A stretch of DNA of 64,000 bases from Flavimobilis soli (GTDB lineage: Bacteria > Actinomycetota > Actinomycetes > Actinomycetales > Cellulomonadaceae). Positions 24,762-33,530 of the stretch are shown here, piece by piece. Each line of letters starts with the position of its first letter. Position 1 is the first letter of the stretch. Location of the stretch: assembly GCF_002564025.1 (NCBI RefSeq), contig NZ_PDJH01000001.1, positions 1,488,001 through 1,552,000 on the forward strand. Reading direction: 5' to 3'. Below the pieces are notes generated by a model. It did not search any database, had not been told where the DNA came from, and saw nothing but the letters and a program-made list of their open reading frames with translations. Position numbers and translations under genes: made by a program.

Positions 24762-25508
24762 GTGACGGACGTGACCGAGCCCTTCGACCCGCAGGAAGCC
24801 CTCCTGCGGAGCTGGCGCACGGCCTCGCTCACCACCGTCTGGCGGCACGGCGACGACTGGGCCCACCCGGCCGCCGAGGCCCTCGTCGAGGCCCTCGAGA
24901 CGGGAGTCGACCCCACCCCCGCCGCGCACCGGCTGGGCGCCGCGCGCGCCGAGCGCGGCAGCGACATGGCCGAGACCCTCGACGACCTCGGCTGCCTCTT
25001 CGACACGCTGGGCTTCGACGCGCCGCTCGAGGTCACGCGCGCGGTCGCCGTCGGCTGGGCCGAGTCCCAGGAGACGACGGCCGCGACGCAGTCCTCGACC
25101 GACCCGCTCACCGGACTGCGCACAGCCGCATACCTGACGGCACGCCTCGAGGAGACGTACACCGCCGCGACCCCCGAGACCGGGTGGTGCCTGCTCGTGC
25201 TCGACGTCGCGACCGAGGGCGGCCACCGCCTCGACCAGATCCGCGTCGGCGCGCTCGTCGGCGCCGCCCTCGCTCGCATGCTCGGCCGCTACCACCCGGC
25301 TGCCCAGCTCCGCCCCGGTCTCTTCGCGATCATGACCCGGCGCGACGACGCGCTGCCCGCGACCGTCGAGGACATCCGGACGCTCATCGCAGGCCTCACG
25401 AGCGTCGTCGGCCCCCGGTCCATGCGCGCGCCCGCGCGCCTGTGGGTTGAGCGTCTTCCCGACGACCCCGCGAGCTGTGCGGGACTGCTGAGCTCCTTGC
25501 GGAGCTAG
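24762..25508 (+). CDS. degenerate GGDEF-domain protein
   Basis: 248 aa from the GTG at 24762; a second GTG at 24771 is possible, and neither has a clear ribosome-binding site, so it may be leaderless. The first 105 residues are helical with no recognised domain. DPLTGLRTAAYLTARLEE (residues 114-131) matches the opening of GGDEF domains, followed by a WCLLVLDVA strand. The catalytic loop reads AQLRPGLFAI (181-190), where RxGGDEF would be expected, so diguanylate cyclase activity is not expected. It may bind nucleotides or partner proteins. Divergent from the sigma-fusion gene. Confidence 0.6.
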   Translation: MTDVTEPFDPQEALLRSWRTASLTTVWRHGDDWAHPAAEALVEALETGVDPTPAAHRLGAARAERGSDMAETLDDLGCLFDTLGFDAPLEVTRAVAVGWAESQETTAATQSSTDPLTGLRTAAYLTARLEETYTAATPETGWCLLVLDVATEGGHRLDQIRVGALVGAALARMLGRYHPAAQLRPGLFAIMTRRDDALPATVEDIRTLIAGLTSVVGPRSMRAPARLWVERLPDDPASCAGLLSSLRS

Positions 25509-25533
25509 ATTCGGGGGAATTTCCGCAAGGCAC

Positions 25534-25569
25534 GCCACGGGGCCCTGGCACGCGCCAGGGCCCCGTGGC
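25534..25569. terminator. bidirectional terminator
   Basis: 16-bp perfect arms (25534-25549 and 25554-25569), 4-nt loop, between the converging GGDEF-like and DUF1540 genes. Confidence 0.85.
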
Positions 25570-25608
25570 ATCCCTCGTACATGCACCCGCTGCGGCGGGC
25601 GCGCCCGG

Positions 25609-25908
25609 TCAGGCCGGGTCGTAGGTGAGGCAGTCCGCGTGGTGCGTGCCGCCAGCGCCGATCCGGACGGACTCGGCGTTGCACTCGAGGTGGTCGTTGT
25701 GGCTGCACTCGACGCGCTGGCACGCCCCGACGGAGGCGACGACGCGCGAGAGCCCGCCCTTGAGGTCGAGCGGGATGAAGGTGGCGCAGGACGCGTCGCC
25801 CGCGTTCCCGGCGATCGTGATCGCGGCCGCGTGGCAGCCGTCGTGGTTGTAGGAACAGCCAGCGATCGTGCACTCGCTGACGGGAGGCATCTCCAGCATC
25901 GCGCTCAT
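25609..25908 (-). CDS. DUF1540 domain protein, two cysteine-rich repeats
   Basis: 99 aa from the ATG at 25908 (GGAGAAG upstream); a longer frame to 26001 lacks a good site. Two tandem Cys/His-rich units are visible: CTIAGCSYNHDGCHA...DASCATF and CQRVECSHNDHLECNA...HADCLTY. This is the DUF1540 pattern, presumed metal binding. No signal peptide. Small proteins of this family are common in actinobacteria and Firmicutes; function unknown. Confidence 0.88.
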   Translation of the reverse strand: MSAMLEMPPVSECTIAGCSYNHDGCHAAAITIAGNAGDASCATFIPLDLKGGLSRVVASVGACQRVECSHNDHLECNAESVRIGAGGTHHADCLTYDPA

Positions 25909-26068
25909 GGTCTTCTCCGCGTCTGTCCGATGGTCACCTGTCGGCTCTTGTTGCTGACCATAGGGCTGCGGCGGCGCGTTGTACAGAGAGGTAAGCCTCA
26001 CCAGAACCGCGGAATCATGCGGTTATTAGGGCATCGCGACGTTGCGGAATGCGCCGGGGATCTGACAG

Positions 26069-26476
26069 TCAGGAGCGCGGGCGCCAGACGACGAGCGCGC
26101 CCGACGTGCGGACGCGGGCCTGCCGCTTGCCGCGGGGCAGGGCGACGATGTCACCGGTCGGGTCTGCCGCGAACACGCGGTGCCCGGCCTCGGTCATGGT
26201 CGTCAGGGCGCGCAGCCGCTCGCGGAGGGCGTGCACCTCGTCCTGCAGGTCGAGGATGCGCATGATGCCCGCGAGGTTGATGCCCTCCTCCTGGCTGAGC
26301 TGCTGCACGGTGCGCAGCCGCTCGACGTCGCGCGCGCTGTAACGCCGCCCGCGCCCGGGCGTGCGGCTCGGGACGACCAGCCCGAGGCGGTCGTACTGGC
26401 GCAGCGTCTGCGGGTGCATCCCGGCAAGCTCGGCGGCTTGCGAGATCGGGAAGATCGGGCGGTCGGCGACGTCCAT
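26069..26476 (-). CDS. hspR: heat-shock repressor HspR (MerR family)
   Basis: 135 aa. The MerR-type helix-turn-helix ISQAAELAGMHPQTLRQYDRLGL occupies residues 11-33, followed by the wing (PGRGRRYSARDVERL) and a coiled-coil helix (LQDEVHALRERLRAL). HspR with DnaK as co-repressor binds HAIR operators upstream of dnaK in Streptomyces and Mycobacterium. Matching operators are present here at 30034-30118. It is the last gene of the dnaK-grpE-dnaJ-hspR cluster, 16 bp after dnaJ. Confidence 0.95.
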   Translation of the reverse strand: MDVADRPIFPISQAAELAGMHPQTLRQYDRLGLVVPSRTPGRGRRYSARDVERLRTVQQLSQEEGINLAGIMRILDLQDEVHALRERLRALTTMTEAGHRVFAADPTGDIVALPRGKRQARVRTSGALVVWRPRS

Positions 26477-26492
26477 CAGACCCTCCGTGCGG

Positions 26493-27491
26493 TCATTCCT
26501 GCGCGCGGGCCAGGAGGTCCGCGCGAACGTTGCGGCCCTCGTCCGCGGTCGCCTTCGCGAAGGCCTCGACGGCCTTGCGGGCGGCCGTGTCGAGCTTCTG
26601 CGGCACCACGACGTTGACGGTGACGAGCAGGTCGCCGGTAGCCTTCGCGGTCTTCACACCACGTCCCTTGACGCGCAGCGTCCTGCCCGACGGCGTGCCC
26701 GCCGGGACCTTGACGCGCACGGTCTGCCCGTCGAGGGTCGGGACGTCGATCGTCGCGCCGAGCGCGGCCTCGTCGAACGTGACGGGCAGGGTCATGCGCA
26801 GGTTCGTGCCGTCGACCGTGTAGACGGGGTGCGGCGTGACCTTGACGGTGATGTTGAGGTCGCCCGCCGGGGCGCCGCCGGTGCCGGGGCGGCCCTTGCC
26901 GCGCAGGCGGATCTTCTGGCCGTCGCGCACCCCCGCGGGGATGCGGGTCGTGACGTTGCGGCCCTCGACGTCGAGGGAGACGGTCGCGCCCTCGACGGCG
27001 GAGCGGAAGGACAGCGTGGTCGTCGCGTTGATGTCGGCACCCTGCTGGGCGCGCGCGCCGCGGAAACCCGCGGGGCCGCGGCCGCCACCGAAGAGGCCGC
27101 CGAGGATGTCCTCGAAGCCGCCGCCCGTCGAGGTGTTGGCTCCCGGGAACGGCGTCGTGCGGGTACCGCCACCACCGCCGAACATGCCGCCGAAGAGGTC
27201 CTCGAAGCCGCCGGCGCTGCCGGCGCCGCCGGGCCCCGCGGCGAAGCGAGCGCCACCGCCCATCGCGCGCACGGCGTCGTACTGGCGCCGCTGCTCCGGG
27301 TCGGAGAGGACGGCGTAGGCCTCACCGATCTCCTTGAAGCGTGACTCCGCCTTCGCGTCGCCGGCGTTCTGGTCCGGGTGGTACTGGCGCGCGAGCTTGC
27401 GGTAGGCCTTCTTGATCGCAGCCGCGTCAGCGTCCTTGGAGACGCCGAGGCTCGCGTAGAAGTCCTTCTCGAGCCAGTCCTGTCCGGTCAA
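26493..27491 (-). CDS. dnaJ: DnaJ-class co-chaperone without zinc finger
   Basis: 332 aa. J-domain at residues 9-75 with the HPD motif at 38-40, then a Gly/Phe-rich region (FEDLFGGMFGGG repeats, about 95-150) and the C-terminal substrate-binding DnaJ_C domains. The CxxCxGxG zinc-finger repeats are missing, so this is a CbpA-like (type B) DnaJ, as is usual for the DnaJ1 encoded in actinobacterial dnaK operons. It stimulates DnaK ATP hydrolysis and delivers clients. It lies between grpE and hspR. Confidence 0.93.
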   Translation of the reverse strand: MTGQDWLEKDFYASLGVSKDADAAAIKKAYRKLARQYHPDQNAGDAKAESRFKEIGEAYAVLSDPEQRRQYDAVRAMGGGARFAAGPGGAGSAGGFEDLFGGMFGGGGGTRTTPFPGANTSTGGGFEDILGGLFGGGRGPAGFRGARAQQGADINATTTLSFRSAVEGATVSLDVEGRNVTTRIPAGVRDGQKIRLRGKGRPGTGGAPAGDLNITVKVTPHPVYTVDGTNLRMTLPVTFDEAALGATIDVPTLDGQTVRVKVPAGTPSGRTLRVKGRGVKTAKATGDLLVTVNVVVPQKLDTAARKAVEAFAKATADEGRNVRADLLARAQE

Positions 27492-27530
27492 CAGCGGTCA
27501 CTTCCTTCGTTCATGTCTGTGCTGAGGGTA

Positions 27531-27565
27531 CGGCCTGCGCCGCGGCCGAGCCGCGGCGCAGGCCG
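27531..27565 (-). terminator. hairpin between grpE and dnaJ
   Basis: 16-bp perfect arms (27531-27546 and 27550-27565) with a CGA loop, in the 93-bp gap between grpE and dnaJ. It has no U-tract. It could be a partial terminator, a processing site or an mRNA stabiliser that sets different dnaK-grpE and dnaJ-hspR levels. Confidence 0.6.
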
Positions 27566-27584
27566 TCACCGATCCGTCGTGCTG

Positions 27585-28160
27585 TCAGTGCTGCGGTCCG
27601 ACGACGGCCACCCGAGCGGCGCGCACGACACGCTCGCCGATCTTGTAGCCCGGCTCGACGACGAACTTCACGGTCGTCGTCTGCGCCTCCGCGGACTCCT
27701 CGTGCATCAGCGCGTCGTGGAAGTTGGGGTCGAACTCGTCCCCGACCTCGCCGAAGCGTGCGATCTCGAACTTGGCCAGAGTCCCGTCGAGCTTGTCGGC
27801 GATGGCCGCGAACGGCCCCTCGAGCTCGCCGGCCTGCCTGGCCCGGTCGATGTCGTCGAGCACGGGGAGCAGCGAGGAGAGCACATCCTCGATGCCCTTG
27901 GTGCGAGCCGCCTCCTGGTCACGCAGGGCCCGGTTGCGGTAGTTCGTGAAGCTCGCGCGCTCCCGCAGCAGGTCCTCGAGGCGCTCGTCGGCGACCTTCT
28001 GGGCCGCGGCGAGCGCGTCGTCCTGGAGGGACGACGCGTCGTCAGGCACCTGAACGTCGGCGTCCGCGTCAGCGGGCGTCTCGGCGGGCGTCTCGCGCGG
28101 CTCGCCCGTCTCCGGGTCGATCCGACGCTTGTCCGTGAACTCGAAGGGGGACTCGGTCAC
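27585..28160 (-). CDS. grpE: nucleotide exchange factor GrpE
   Basis: 191 aa. An acidic, disordered N-terminus is followed by a long helix ([28 protein letters not shown]) and the C-terminal beta domain ending [19 protein letters not shown], the GrpE signature. It releases ADP from DnaK. The GTG start at 28160 overlaps the dnaK stop (GTGA), indicating translational coupling. Confidence 0.96.
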   Translation of the reverse strand: MTESPFEFTDKRRIDPETGEPRETPAETPADADADVQVPDDASSLQDDALAAAQKVADERLEDLLRERASFTNYRNRALRDQEAARTKGIEDVLSSLLPVLDDIDRARQAGELEGPFAAIADKLDGTLAKFEIARFGEVGDEFDPNFHDALMHEESAEAQTTTVKFVVEPGYKIGERVVRAARVAVVGPQH

Positions 28161-30007
28161 TTGGACTCATCCTCGTCGACGATCTCGGCATCGACGACGT
28201 CGTCGTCGGACGACGTCTCCTCGGCCGCCGGGGCGCCCTCGGCGCCCTCGGTCTGCTGCTGGGCGTAGAGCGCCTCGCCGATCTTCTGGGCGACCGTGCT
28301 CAGGTGCTCCTGCTTCGCCTTGACCTCGGCGACGTCGTCGCCCTCGAGAGCCTTCTTGAGCTCCTCGACAGCCTCGCCGACCTCCTTCTTGACGTCGTCC
28401 GAGAGCTTCTCGTCGTTGTCCTTGAGGAGCTTCTCGGTCGAGTACGCGAAGGCCTCGGCCTGGTTGCGGGTCTCCGCCTCCTCGCGACGCTTCTTGTCCT
28501 CGGCGGCGTGCTCCTCCGCCTCGCGGACCATGCGCTCGATGTCCTCCTTGGGGAGGGCCGAGCCGCCGGTGATCGTCATCGACTGCTCCTTGCCCGTGCC
28601 GCGGTCCTTGGCGGACACGTGCACGATGCCGTTCGCGTCGATGTCGAAAGCGACCTCGATCTGCGGCACGCCGCGCGGAGCGGGGGCGATGCCGGTGAGC
28701 TCGAAGGTGCCGAGCGGCTTGTTGTCGCGGGCGAACTCGCGCTCACCCTGGAAGACCTGGATCAGCACGGACGGCTGGTTGTCCTCCGCCGTCGAGAAGA
28801 CCTCGGAGCGCTTCGTCGGGATGGCCGTGTTGCGCTCGATGAGCTTCGTCATGACGCCGCCCTTGGTCTCGATGCCGAGGCTCAGGGGGGTGACGTCGAT
28901 GAGGAGGACGTCCTTGCGCTCACCCTTGATGACACCGGCCTGCAGCGCGGCGCCGACGGCGACGACCTCGTCCGGGTTGACGCCCTTGTTGGGCTCCTTG
29001 CCGCCCGTGAGCTCCTTGACGACCTCGGTCACCGCGGGCATGCGGGTCGAACCACCGACGAGGACCACGTGGTCGATGTCGTTGACCGAGATGCCGGCGT
29101 CGCGGATGACCGCGTGGAACGGCGCCTTGGTGCGGTCGATGAGGTCCTGCGTCATCTGCTGGAACTGAGCACGCGTGAGCTTCGTGTCCAGGTGGATGGG
29201 GCCGTTCTCGCTCATCGAGAGGTACTGCATGGAGATGTTGGTGCTCGTCGCGGACGAGAGCTCCTTCTTCGCCTGCTCGGCAGCCTCACGCAGACGCTGG
29301 AGCGCGATCTTGTCCTTGGACAGGTCGACGCCCGAGCTGTTCTTGACCTCCTTGATGAGGTGCTCGACGATCCGGTTGTCCCAGTCGTCACCGCCGAGGC
29401 GGTTGTCACCGGAGGTCGCGCGGACCTGGATCGTGGAGAACTCGTCCTCGTCCTTGCCCACCTCGAGCAGGGAGACGTCGAAGGTACCGCCACCGAGGTC
29501 GAAGACGAGGATGAGCTCGTCCTCCTTGCCCTTCTCGAGGCCGTAGGCGAGCGCGGCCGCGGTCGGCTCGTTGACGATGCGCAGGACGTTGAGGCCGGCG
29601 ATCTGGCCGGCGTCCTTCGTGGCCTGACGCTCGGCGTCGTTGAAGTAGGCGGGGACGGTGATGACCGCGTCGGTGACGGGCTCGCCCAGGTACTCCTCGG
29701 CGTCGCGCTTGAGCTTGCCGAGGACGCGGGCGGAGATCTCCTGGGCCGTGTACTTCTTGTCGTCGATCTCGGTGGACCAGTCGGTGCCCATGTGGCGCTT
29801 GACCGAGCTGATCGTGCGGTCGACGTTCGTGACGGCCTGGCGCTTGGCGATCTCACCGACGAGGACCTCGCCGGACTTGGAGAACGCGACGACCGACGGG
29901 GTGGTGCGCATGCCCTCGGCGTTGGCGATGACCGTGGGCTCGCCACCCTCGAGGACCGCGACGACGGAGTTGGTGGTGCCGAGGTCGATGCCGACTGCTC
30001 GTGCCAT
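28157..30007 (-). CDS. dnaK: chaperone DnaK (Hsp70)
   Basis: 616 aa from the ATG at 30007 with GGAGG 8 nt upstream. Hsp70 signatures: [17 protein letters not shown] (residues 6-22), [18 protein letters not shown] phosphate loop (here [17 protein letters not shown]), [12 protein letters not shown], and a C-terminal substrate-binding domain with an acidic tail (EIVDEDESK). ATP-dependent folding chaperone and HspR co-repressor in actinobacteria. First gene of the operon; two HAIR-like operators lie 27-111 bp upstream. Confidence 0.98.
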   Translation of the reverse strand: MARAVGIDLGTTNSVVAVLEGGEPTVIANAEGMRTTPSVVAFSKSGEVLVGEIAKRQAVTNVDRTISSVKRHMGTDWSTEIDDKKYTAQEISARVLGKLKRDAEEYLGEPVTDAVITVPAYFNDAERQATKDAGQIAGLNVLRIVNEPTAAALAYGLEKGKEDELILVFDLGGGTFDVSLLEVGKDEDEFSTIQVRATSGDNRLGGDDWDNRIVEHLIKEVKNSSGVDLSKDKIALQRLREAAEQAKKELSSATSTNISMQYLSMSENGPIHLDTKLTRAQFQQMTQDLIDRTKAPFHAVIRDAGISVNDIDHVVLVGGSTRMPAVTEVVKELTGGKEPNKGVNPDEVVAVGAALQAGVIKGERKDVLLIDVTPLSLGIETKGGVMTKLIERNTAIPTKRSEVFSTAEDNQPSVLIQVFQGEREFARDNKPLGTFELTGIAPAPRGVPQIEVAFDIDANGIVHVSAKDRGTGKEQSMTITGGSALPKEDIERMVREAEEHAAEDKKRREEAETRNQAEAFAYSTEKLLKDNDEKLSDDVKKEVGEAVEELKKALEGDDVAEVKAKQEHLSTVAQKIGEALYAQQQTEGAEGAPAAEETSSDDDVVDAEIVDEDESK

Positions 30008-30033
30008 GGGTGATGCCTCCATGTAGTGGTGCG

Positions 30034-30054
30034 GTTGAGTCCGTTTCACTCAAG
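30034..30054 (-). promoter_or_regulatory. HAIR operator 1 (HspR binding)
   Basis: GTTGAGT-N7-ACTCAAG matches the HspR-associated inverted repeat CTTGAGT-N7-ACTCAAG at 13 of 14 arm positions. It lies 27 bp upstream of the dnaK start. Confidence 0.88.
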
Positions 30055-30097
30055 TCTGCGTCTTGAGCCTGAGGGGCGCAAGTCATGGCGGGTCAAA

Positions 30098-30118
30098 CTT
30101 GAGTCTGTCTGGCTCAAC
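30098..30118 (-). promoter_or_regulatory. HAIR operator 2 (HspR binding)
   Basis: CTTGAGT-N7-GCTCAAC matches the HAIR consensus at 12 of 14 arm positions. Another CTTGAG half-site lies at 30062-30067 between the two operators. Confidence 0.78.
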
Positions 30119-30195
30119 CTTGTTGGCTGGTGGCCTATTCCCGCGCCACGCACGCCTCGTCGGGTGGACGAGCACCGGACAAGCTGGATCTCACT

Positions 30196-30335
30196 CGGGC
30201 CGGAGATCCGACCTCCGGCCCGACAGATCGCACAGATGCACAGGACTGCGCGTCTGGGCGATCGGTGACGGCACGGGGCCAAGGCGCGACGACAGATCGC
30301 CTGGGTGCACACGTGACGTGTGCACCCAGGCGATC
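30196..30335 (-). terminator. two strong hairpins downstream of the multi-CSD gene
   Basis: A 19-bp perfect stem (30295-30313 and 30317-30335, TGA loop) lies 49 bp past the stop of the cold-shock-domain gene. A second hairpin with 10-bp arms (30196-30205 and 30213-30222) follows. Neither has a U-tract. They insulate the cold-shock gene from the dnaK promoter. Nothing else is visible in the 30119-30383 gap. Confidence 0.7.
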
Positions 30336-30383
30336 AGTGGGCCAGGCGGCGCCAGGGCCGCAGCCGGGCCGGGCTGGCGCGGG

Positions 30384-31349
30384 TTAGATGAGCTCCACGC
30401 GGTCGGCCTGCGGGCCGCGGTCGCTCTGGCGGATGCCGAAGCTGACGCGGTCGCCCGGGTAGAGCGGCTCGTTGCCCCGGATGACCGAGAAGTGGACGAA
30501 CAGGTCGTCACCGCCCGCGTCCGGGGTGATGAAGCCGAAGCCGCGGTCGGCGTCGTACCGCGCGACCGTGCCCTTGCCGCCGCGCACCGGCGCGCTCGAA
30601 CGGCCCTGGCGGCCGCGGTCGAAGCCGCGGTCCGAGCCGAAGCCACCGCGCGAGCCACGCCCGCGAGCGCCACCCACGATCTGCACGTTGCGGGCGTTCG
30701 GCCCGCGGTCGCCCTCGACGACGTCGAAGGTCACGCGCGCACCCTCCGGGAGCTCCGTGAGGCCGTGGCCGAGCGCCTTGGCGTGGACGAAGATGTCGTC
30801 GCCGCCCGCGTCGGGTGCGATGAAGCCGAAGCCCTTGGCGTCGTCGTACCAGGAGACGGTGCCGTCGGCGCCGTCCGACGTCGAGCCCGCGGCTGCGGGC
30901 CCAACGCCGGCAGCGTCGGACGCGAGCGGGAGCAGGTGGTCCGCCTGCGGGCCCTTCTCACCGTCGACCACGAGGAACGCGACGCGCTGACCCTCGACGA
31001 CCACGCCGCCGCCGACGATCGCGGAGCTGTGCACGAAGATCTCGCCGCGGCCGTCGTCCGGGTCGACGAAGCCGTAGCCCTTGCTGGGCTCGTACCAGGC
31101 GACCGTGCCGAGGATGCCGAGCTGGGCGTCCTGGGACCAGTCGCCCGTGACGCGCACCTGCCGGGCCTGCGGCCCGCGGCTGCCCTCGCCCACCTCGTAC
31201 TCGACGACCTGACCCTCGCGGAGCACGCGCGGGCCGTCGTCGTCGAGGATCTCGGACGCGTGCACGAACAGGTCCTCGCCACCGTCCCCGACGTCGATGA
31301 AGCCGAAACCTCGTTCAGCGTCGAACCAACGGACTGTTCCCTGCGGCAC
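30384..31349 (-). CDS. protein with four cold-shock domains and an RG-rich linker
   Basis: 321 aa. Four complete cold-shock domains at about residues 3-68, 80-143, 162-225 and 259-320. Each has an RNP1-like motif (GFGFID, GYGFVD, GFGFIA, GFGFIT) and an RNP2-like motif (DLFVH, EIFVH, DIFVH, DLFVH). Between domains 3 and 4 lies a linker of about 30 residues rich in Arg-Gly ([10 protein letters not shown]), like RGG boxes of RNA-binding proteins. It is expected to bind single-stranded RNA or DNA with high avidity and to act as an RNA chaperone. Most bacterial Csp proteins have one domain of about 70 residues. Single gene followed by strong hairpins. Confidence 0.93.
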   Translation of the reverse strand: MPQGTVRWFDAERGFGFIDVGDGGEDLFVHASEILDDDGPRVLREGQVVEYEVGEGSRGPQARQVRVTGDWSQDAQLGILGTVAWYEPSKGYGFVDPDDGRGEIFVHSSAIVGGGVVVEGQRVAFLVVDGEKGPQADHLLPLASDAAGVGPAAAGSTSDGADGTVSWYDDAKGFGFIAPDAGGDDIFVHAKALGHGLTELPEGARVTFDVVEGDRGPNARNVQIVGGARGRGSRGGFGSDRGFDRGRQGRSSAPVRGGKGTVARYDADRGFGFITPDAGGDDLFVHFSVIRGNEPLYPGDRVSFGIRQSDRGPQADRVELI

Positions 31350-31505
31350 GTGTACTCCTCGTCAAAGCGATAGGTCTTCCCCCAGTGTCCCTGACCGACA
31401 GGCGTGGCGACACCTCCCGAGGTCGTGACGTCGGCCTCGAGGTCGATACCCAGACGGCACGACCTCACTCTCAAGCTCGCGACCTCGCCGAAAGGGGGCC
31501 CGGCG

Positions 31506-32438
31506 TCACAGCACGCGCGCGAGGTCCGCGAGCGCAGCGACCGGGTCAGGGCCGGCAGGGATGAACACGCTCGACGAGACGCCCGCCTCACCGAGCGAAG
31601 CGATACGGCCACGCACCTGGTCCGGCGTGCCAGCCAGCGCGAGCTCGGCCACCCACTCGTCCGGCAGCGCTGCGGCGAAGTCCGCGCGCGTGCCGCTCGC
31701 CGCGCGCACAGCGACGAGCTCGTCGCGGAACGGAAGGTCGGCGAGGTGCGTCGCCCAGTCAGGCTCGCCGATCCACTCGAGCGCGGGGCGGGCGAGAGCG
31801 ATCGCGTCCGCGGCGTCGTCCGCGACCGCGCCGACGTTGTACGTGACGACCCGGTGCGGGCCGGCCGGGTCGATGAGGTCGAGGCTCGCGCGCACGTACT
31901 CCGGTGTCGCGGGCTCGGCGAGGATCGTGCCGTCGGCGATCCGCCCCGAGAGAGCGAGGGAGCGCGGGCCGCGCACCCCGAGCAAGAGACGTGGAACGAC
32001 GTCGGGCACGACAGCGGGGTCGAGGCGCGTGCCCGCGCCCTCTTCTCCTGCGACGAGGGCGCGCACGGCGCGCACGCTTTCTTCGAGGAGCGCGAGCGGT
32101 CGCGCCGGCCACGTGCCGACCTCGCGCATCCAGCCCGGCAGGCCGTGGCCCATGCCGACGTCCACCCGGCCGGGGAACAGCGCAGCGAGCGTCGCGACCT
32201 CCATCGCCGTGAACGCGGGGTTGCGGACCGCGGCGGGCAGGATGCCGAGGCCGACGCGGATGCGCTCGGTCCAGGCGAGCACGGTCGCCGCCTGTGCGAC
32301 ACCACCGTGGAAGCCCAGGTCCTCGACGACCCACACCTCGTCGAAGCCGAGCTGCTCGGCGGTCGTGACGAACTCGCGGACCCGGTCGGCGCGCAGGTCG
32401 CGGGGGAGCATGACGGCGATGTCAGGGCGGTGGCTCAT
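31506..32438 (-). CDS. LLM-class flavin-dependent oxidoreductase
   Basis: 310 aa. A luciferase-like monooxygenase TIM barrel: AEQLGFDEVWVVEDL near the N-terminus, RIRVGLGILPAAVRNPAFTAME, then LFPGRVDVGMGHGLPGWM, and a C-terminal VSSSVFIPAGPDPV. It binds FMN or F420; the substrate is not predictable. It ends 67 bp upstream of nothing else on its strand and starts 9 bp after the small kinase gene, so the two form an operon. Confidence 0.9.
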   Translation of the reverse strand: MSHRPDIAVMLPRDLRADRVREFVTTAEQLGFDEVWVVEDLGFHGGVAQAATVLAWTERIRVGLGILPAAVRNPAFTAMEVATLAALFPGRVDVGMGHGLPGWMREVGTWPARPLALLEESVRAVRALVAGEEGAGTRLDPAVVPDVVPRLLLGVRGPRSLALSGRIADGTILAEPATPEYVRASLDLIDPAGPHRVVTYNVGAVADDAADAIALARPALEWIGEPDWATHLADLPFRDELVAVRAASGTRADFAAALPDEWVAELALAGTPDQVRGRIASLGEAGVSSSVFIPAGPDPVAALADLARVL

Positions 32439-32447
32439 GCGGCGAGA

Positions 32448-32921
32448 CTATCCCCCGGTCAGGACCCTGACCGGGCCCTCCTCCGCGGTGGGTCGCTCGA
32501 AGCCGTCGAGGTACCGCTCGGCAAGGTCAGGCGGGACGAGGACGTCGTCAGGTCCCGCGCCGCGGCGTCGGGCGAGACGCGCGAGGACGACGTCGCGCGC
32601 GACGTCGAGGAACCAGACGACAGGCACGACGCCGGTCGGCGCGAGCACCGTGCGGTAGCGGTCCCGCGAGGCGCGAGACCAGAAGGACGTGTCGACGACG
32701 ACGTCGCGCCCGTCTGCGACGAGCGACAGCAGGCGCCCGGTGAGCCGGGCGTGCACCTCGTCGGCGACGTGCGGCGGGACCGGGTGCTCGCGGTGGCCTG
32801 CCTCCCACGCCGTCTGGTCGAAGGAGAGGAGCACGTAGCCGTCGCTCTCGAGCTCGCGTGCGAGCGTCGACTTGCCGGCGCCCGCGACGCCGCACACGAG
32901 GACGACCTGGTCACGACTCAT
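32448..32921 (-). CDS. P-loop kinase-like ATPase (AAA_33 type)
   Basis: 157 aa. Walker A GVAGAGKST at residues 11-19, followed by a DGYVLLSFDQTAWEAG lid region, a DVVVDTSFWSRASRDRYR strand-turn typical of small polynucleotide/zeta-toxin-like kinases, and an Arg-rich C-terminal helix (LARLARRRGAG). It probably phosphorylates a small molecule or nucleic acid end; specificity unknown. It starts the two-gene operon with the LLM enzyme. Confidence 0.88.
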   Translation of the reverse strand: MSRDQVVLVCGVAGAGKSTLARELESDGYVLLSFDQTAWEAGHREHPVPPHVADEVHARLTGRLLSLVADGRDVVVDTSFWSRASRDRYRTVLAPTGVVPVVWFLDVARDVVLARLARRRGAGPDDVLVPPDLAERYLDGFERPTAEEGPVRVLTGG

Positions 32922-32962
32922 GCGCCCACACTAGGGGCGCCCACGCGGAGCGGGCGGAGGAA

Positions 32963-33002
32963 GGGCTCGGGCCCGGACGCTGCAGCGCCCGGGCCCGAGC
33001 CC
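32963..33002 (-). terminator. hairpin terminator after the small secreted protein gene
   Basis: 18-nt arms (32963-32980 and 32985-33002) with one mismatch and a TGCA loop, 13 bp beyond the stop. Confidence 0.7.
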
Positions 33003-33015
33003 GACGGACGAACGC

Positions 33016-33309
33016 TCAGGCGCAGTAGCCCGACGCGGACTGGTAGCTGCCCGACACGGTCCAGGTACCGACCTGCTGGGTGCCCTTGACGTACGTGATG
33101 ACGCCGGACGGCAGGTACTGGGTGACCTTGCGTCCCGGCACCGAGATGGTGACGTTGGCGCCCGTGCCCTTGACCTTCGCGGCCACGACCTTGCCGGCGC
33201 CGCAGATCTGGTAGCCGCCGGTCGACGCGGCCGAGGCGGGTGCCGCGAGGGCGGTGGCCGAGGCTGCGAGCAGGAGGCTGGTTGCTGCTGCGAGGAGAGT
33301 GCGCTTCAC
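33016..33309 (-). CDS. small secreted protein
   Basis: 97 aa from the GTG at 33309 with AAGGAG 6 nt upstream. The signal peptide is typical (VKRTLLAAATSLLLAASATA, with an Ala-x-Ala site near PASA). The mature part is about 60 residues, beta-rich, with one Cys near the N-terminus (YQICGAG) and one at the C-terminus (GYCA). These could form a disulphide that closes the domain. It has PSGVITYVKGTQQVGTW in the middle. No known domain recognised. Confidence 0.82.
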   Translation of the reverse strand: MKRTLLAAATSLLLAASATALAAPASAASTGGYQICGAGKVVAAKVKGTGANVTISVPGRKVTQYLPSGVITYVKGTQQVGTWTVSGSYQSASGYCA

Positions 33310-33530
33310 GTGGAACTCCTTGGCTGGATGGGGCACCGTCGCGGCCGCGACGGTGCGGGCGTGAGCTCACCGCCCCGGCCGGGTCTCGAGTCCGTTCGTC
33401 ACCGCTCCGGAGCGCGCGCGGCGACGCGGGCAGCTCTGCCCGGCCAAACCGCACGATCCGCACATTACAGAAATTTGCAACGTCGGCAACAGGGTTCTTG
33501 CAGCCCGTTGCGGAAGAGCGTCGATCCAGG

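Noticed and set aside
25609..26001. Longer 130-codon start for the DUF1540 gene
   Set aside because: The added N-terminus has no ribosome-binding site and covers the promoter; the ATG at 25908 has GGAGAAG.
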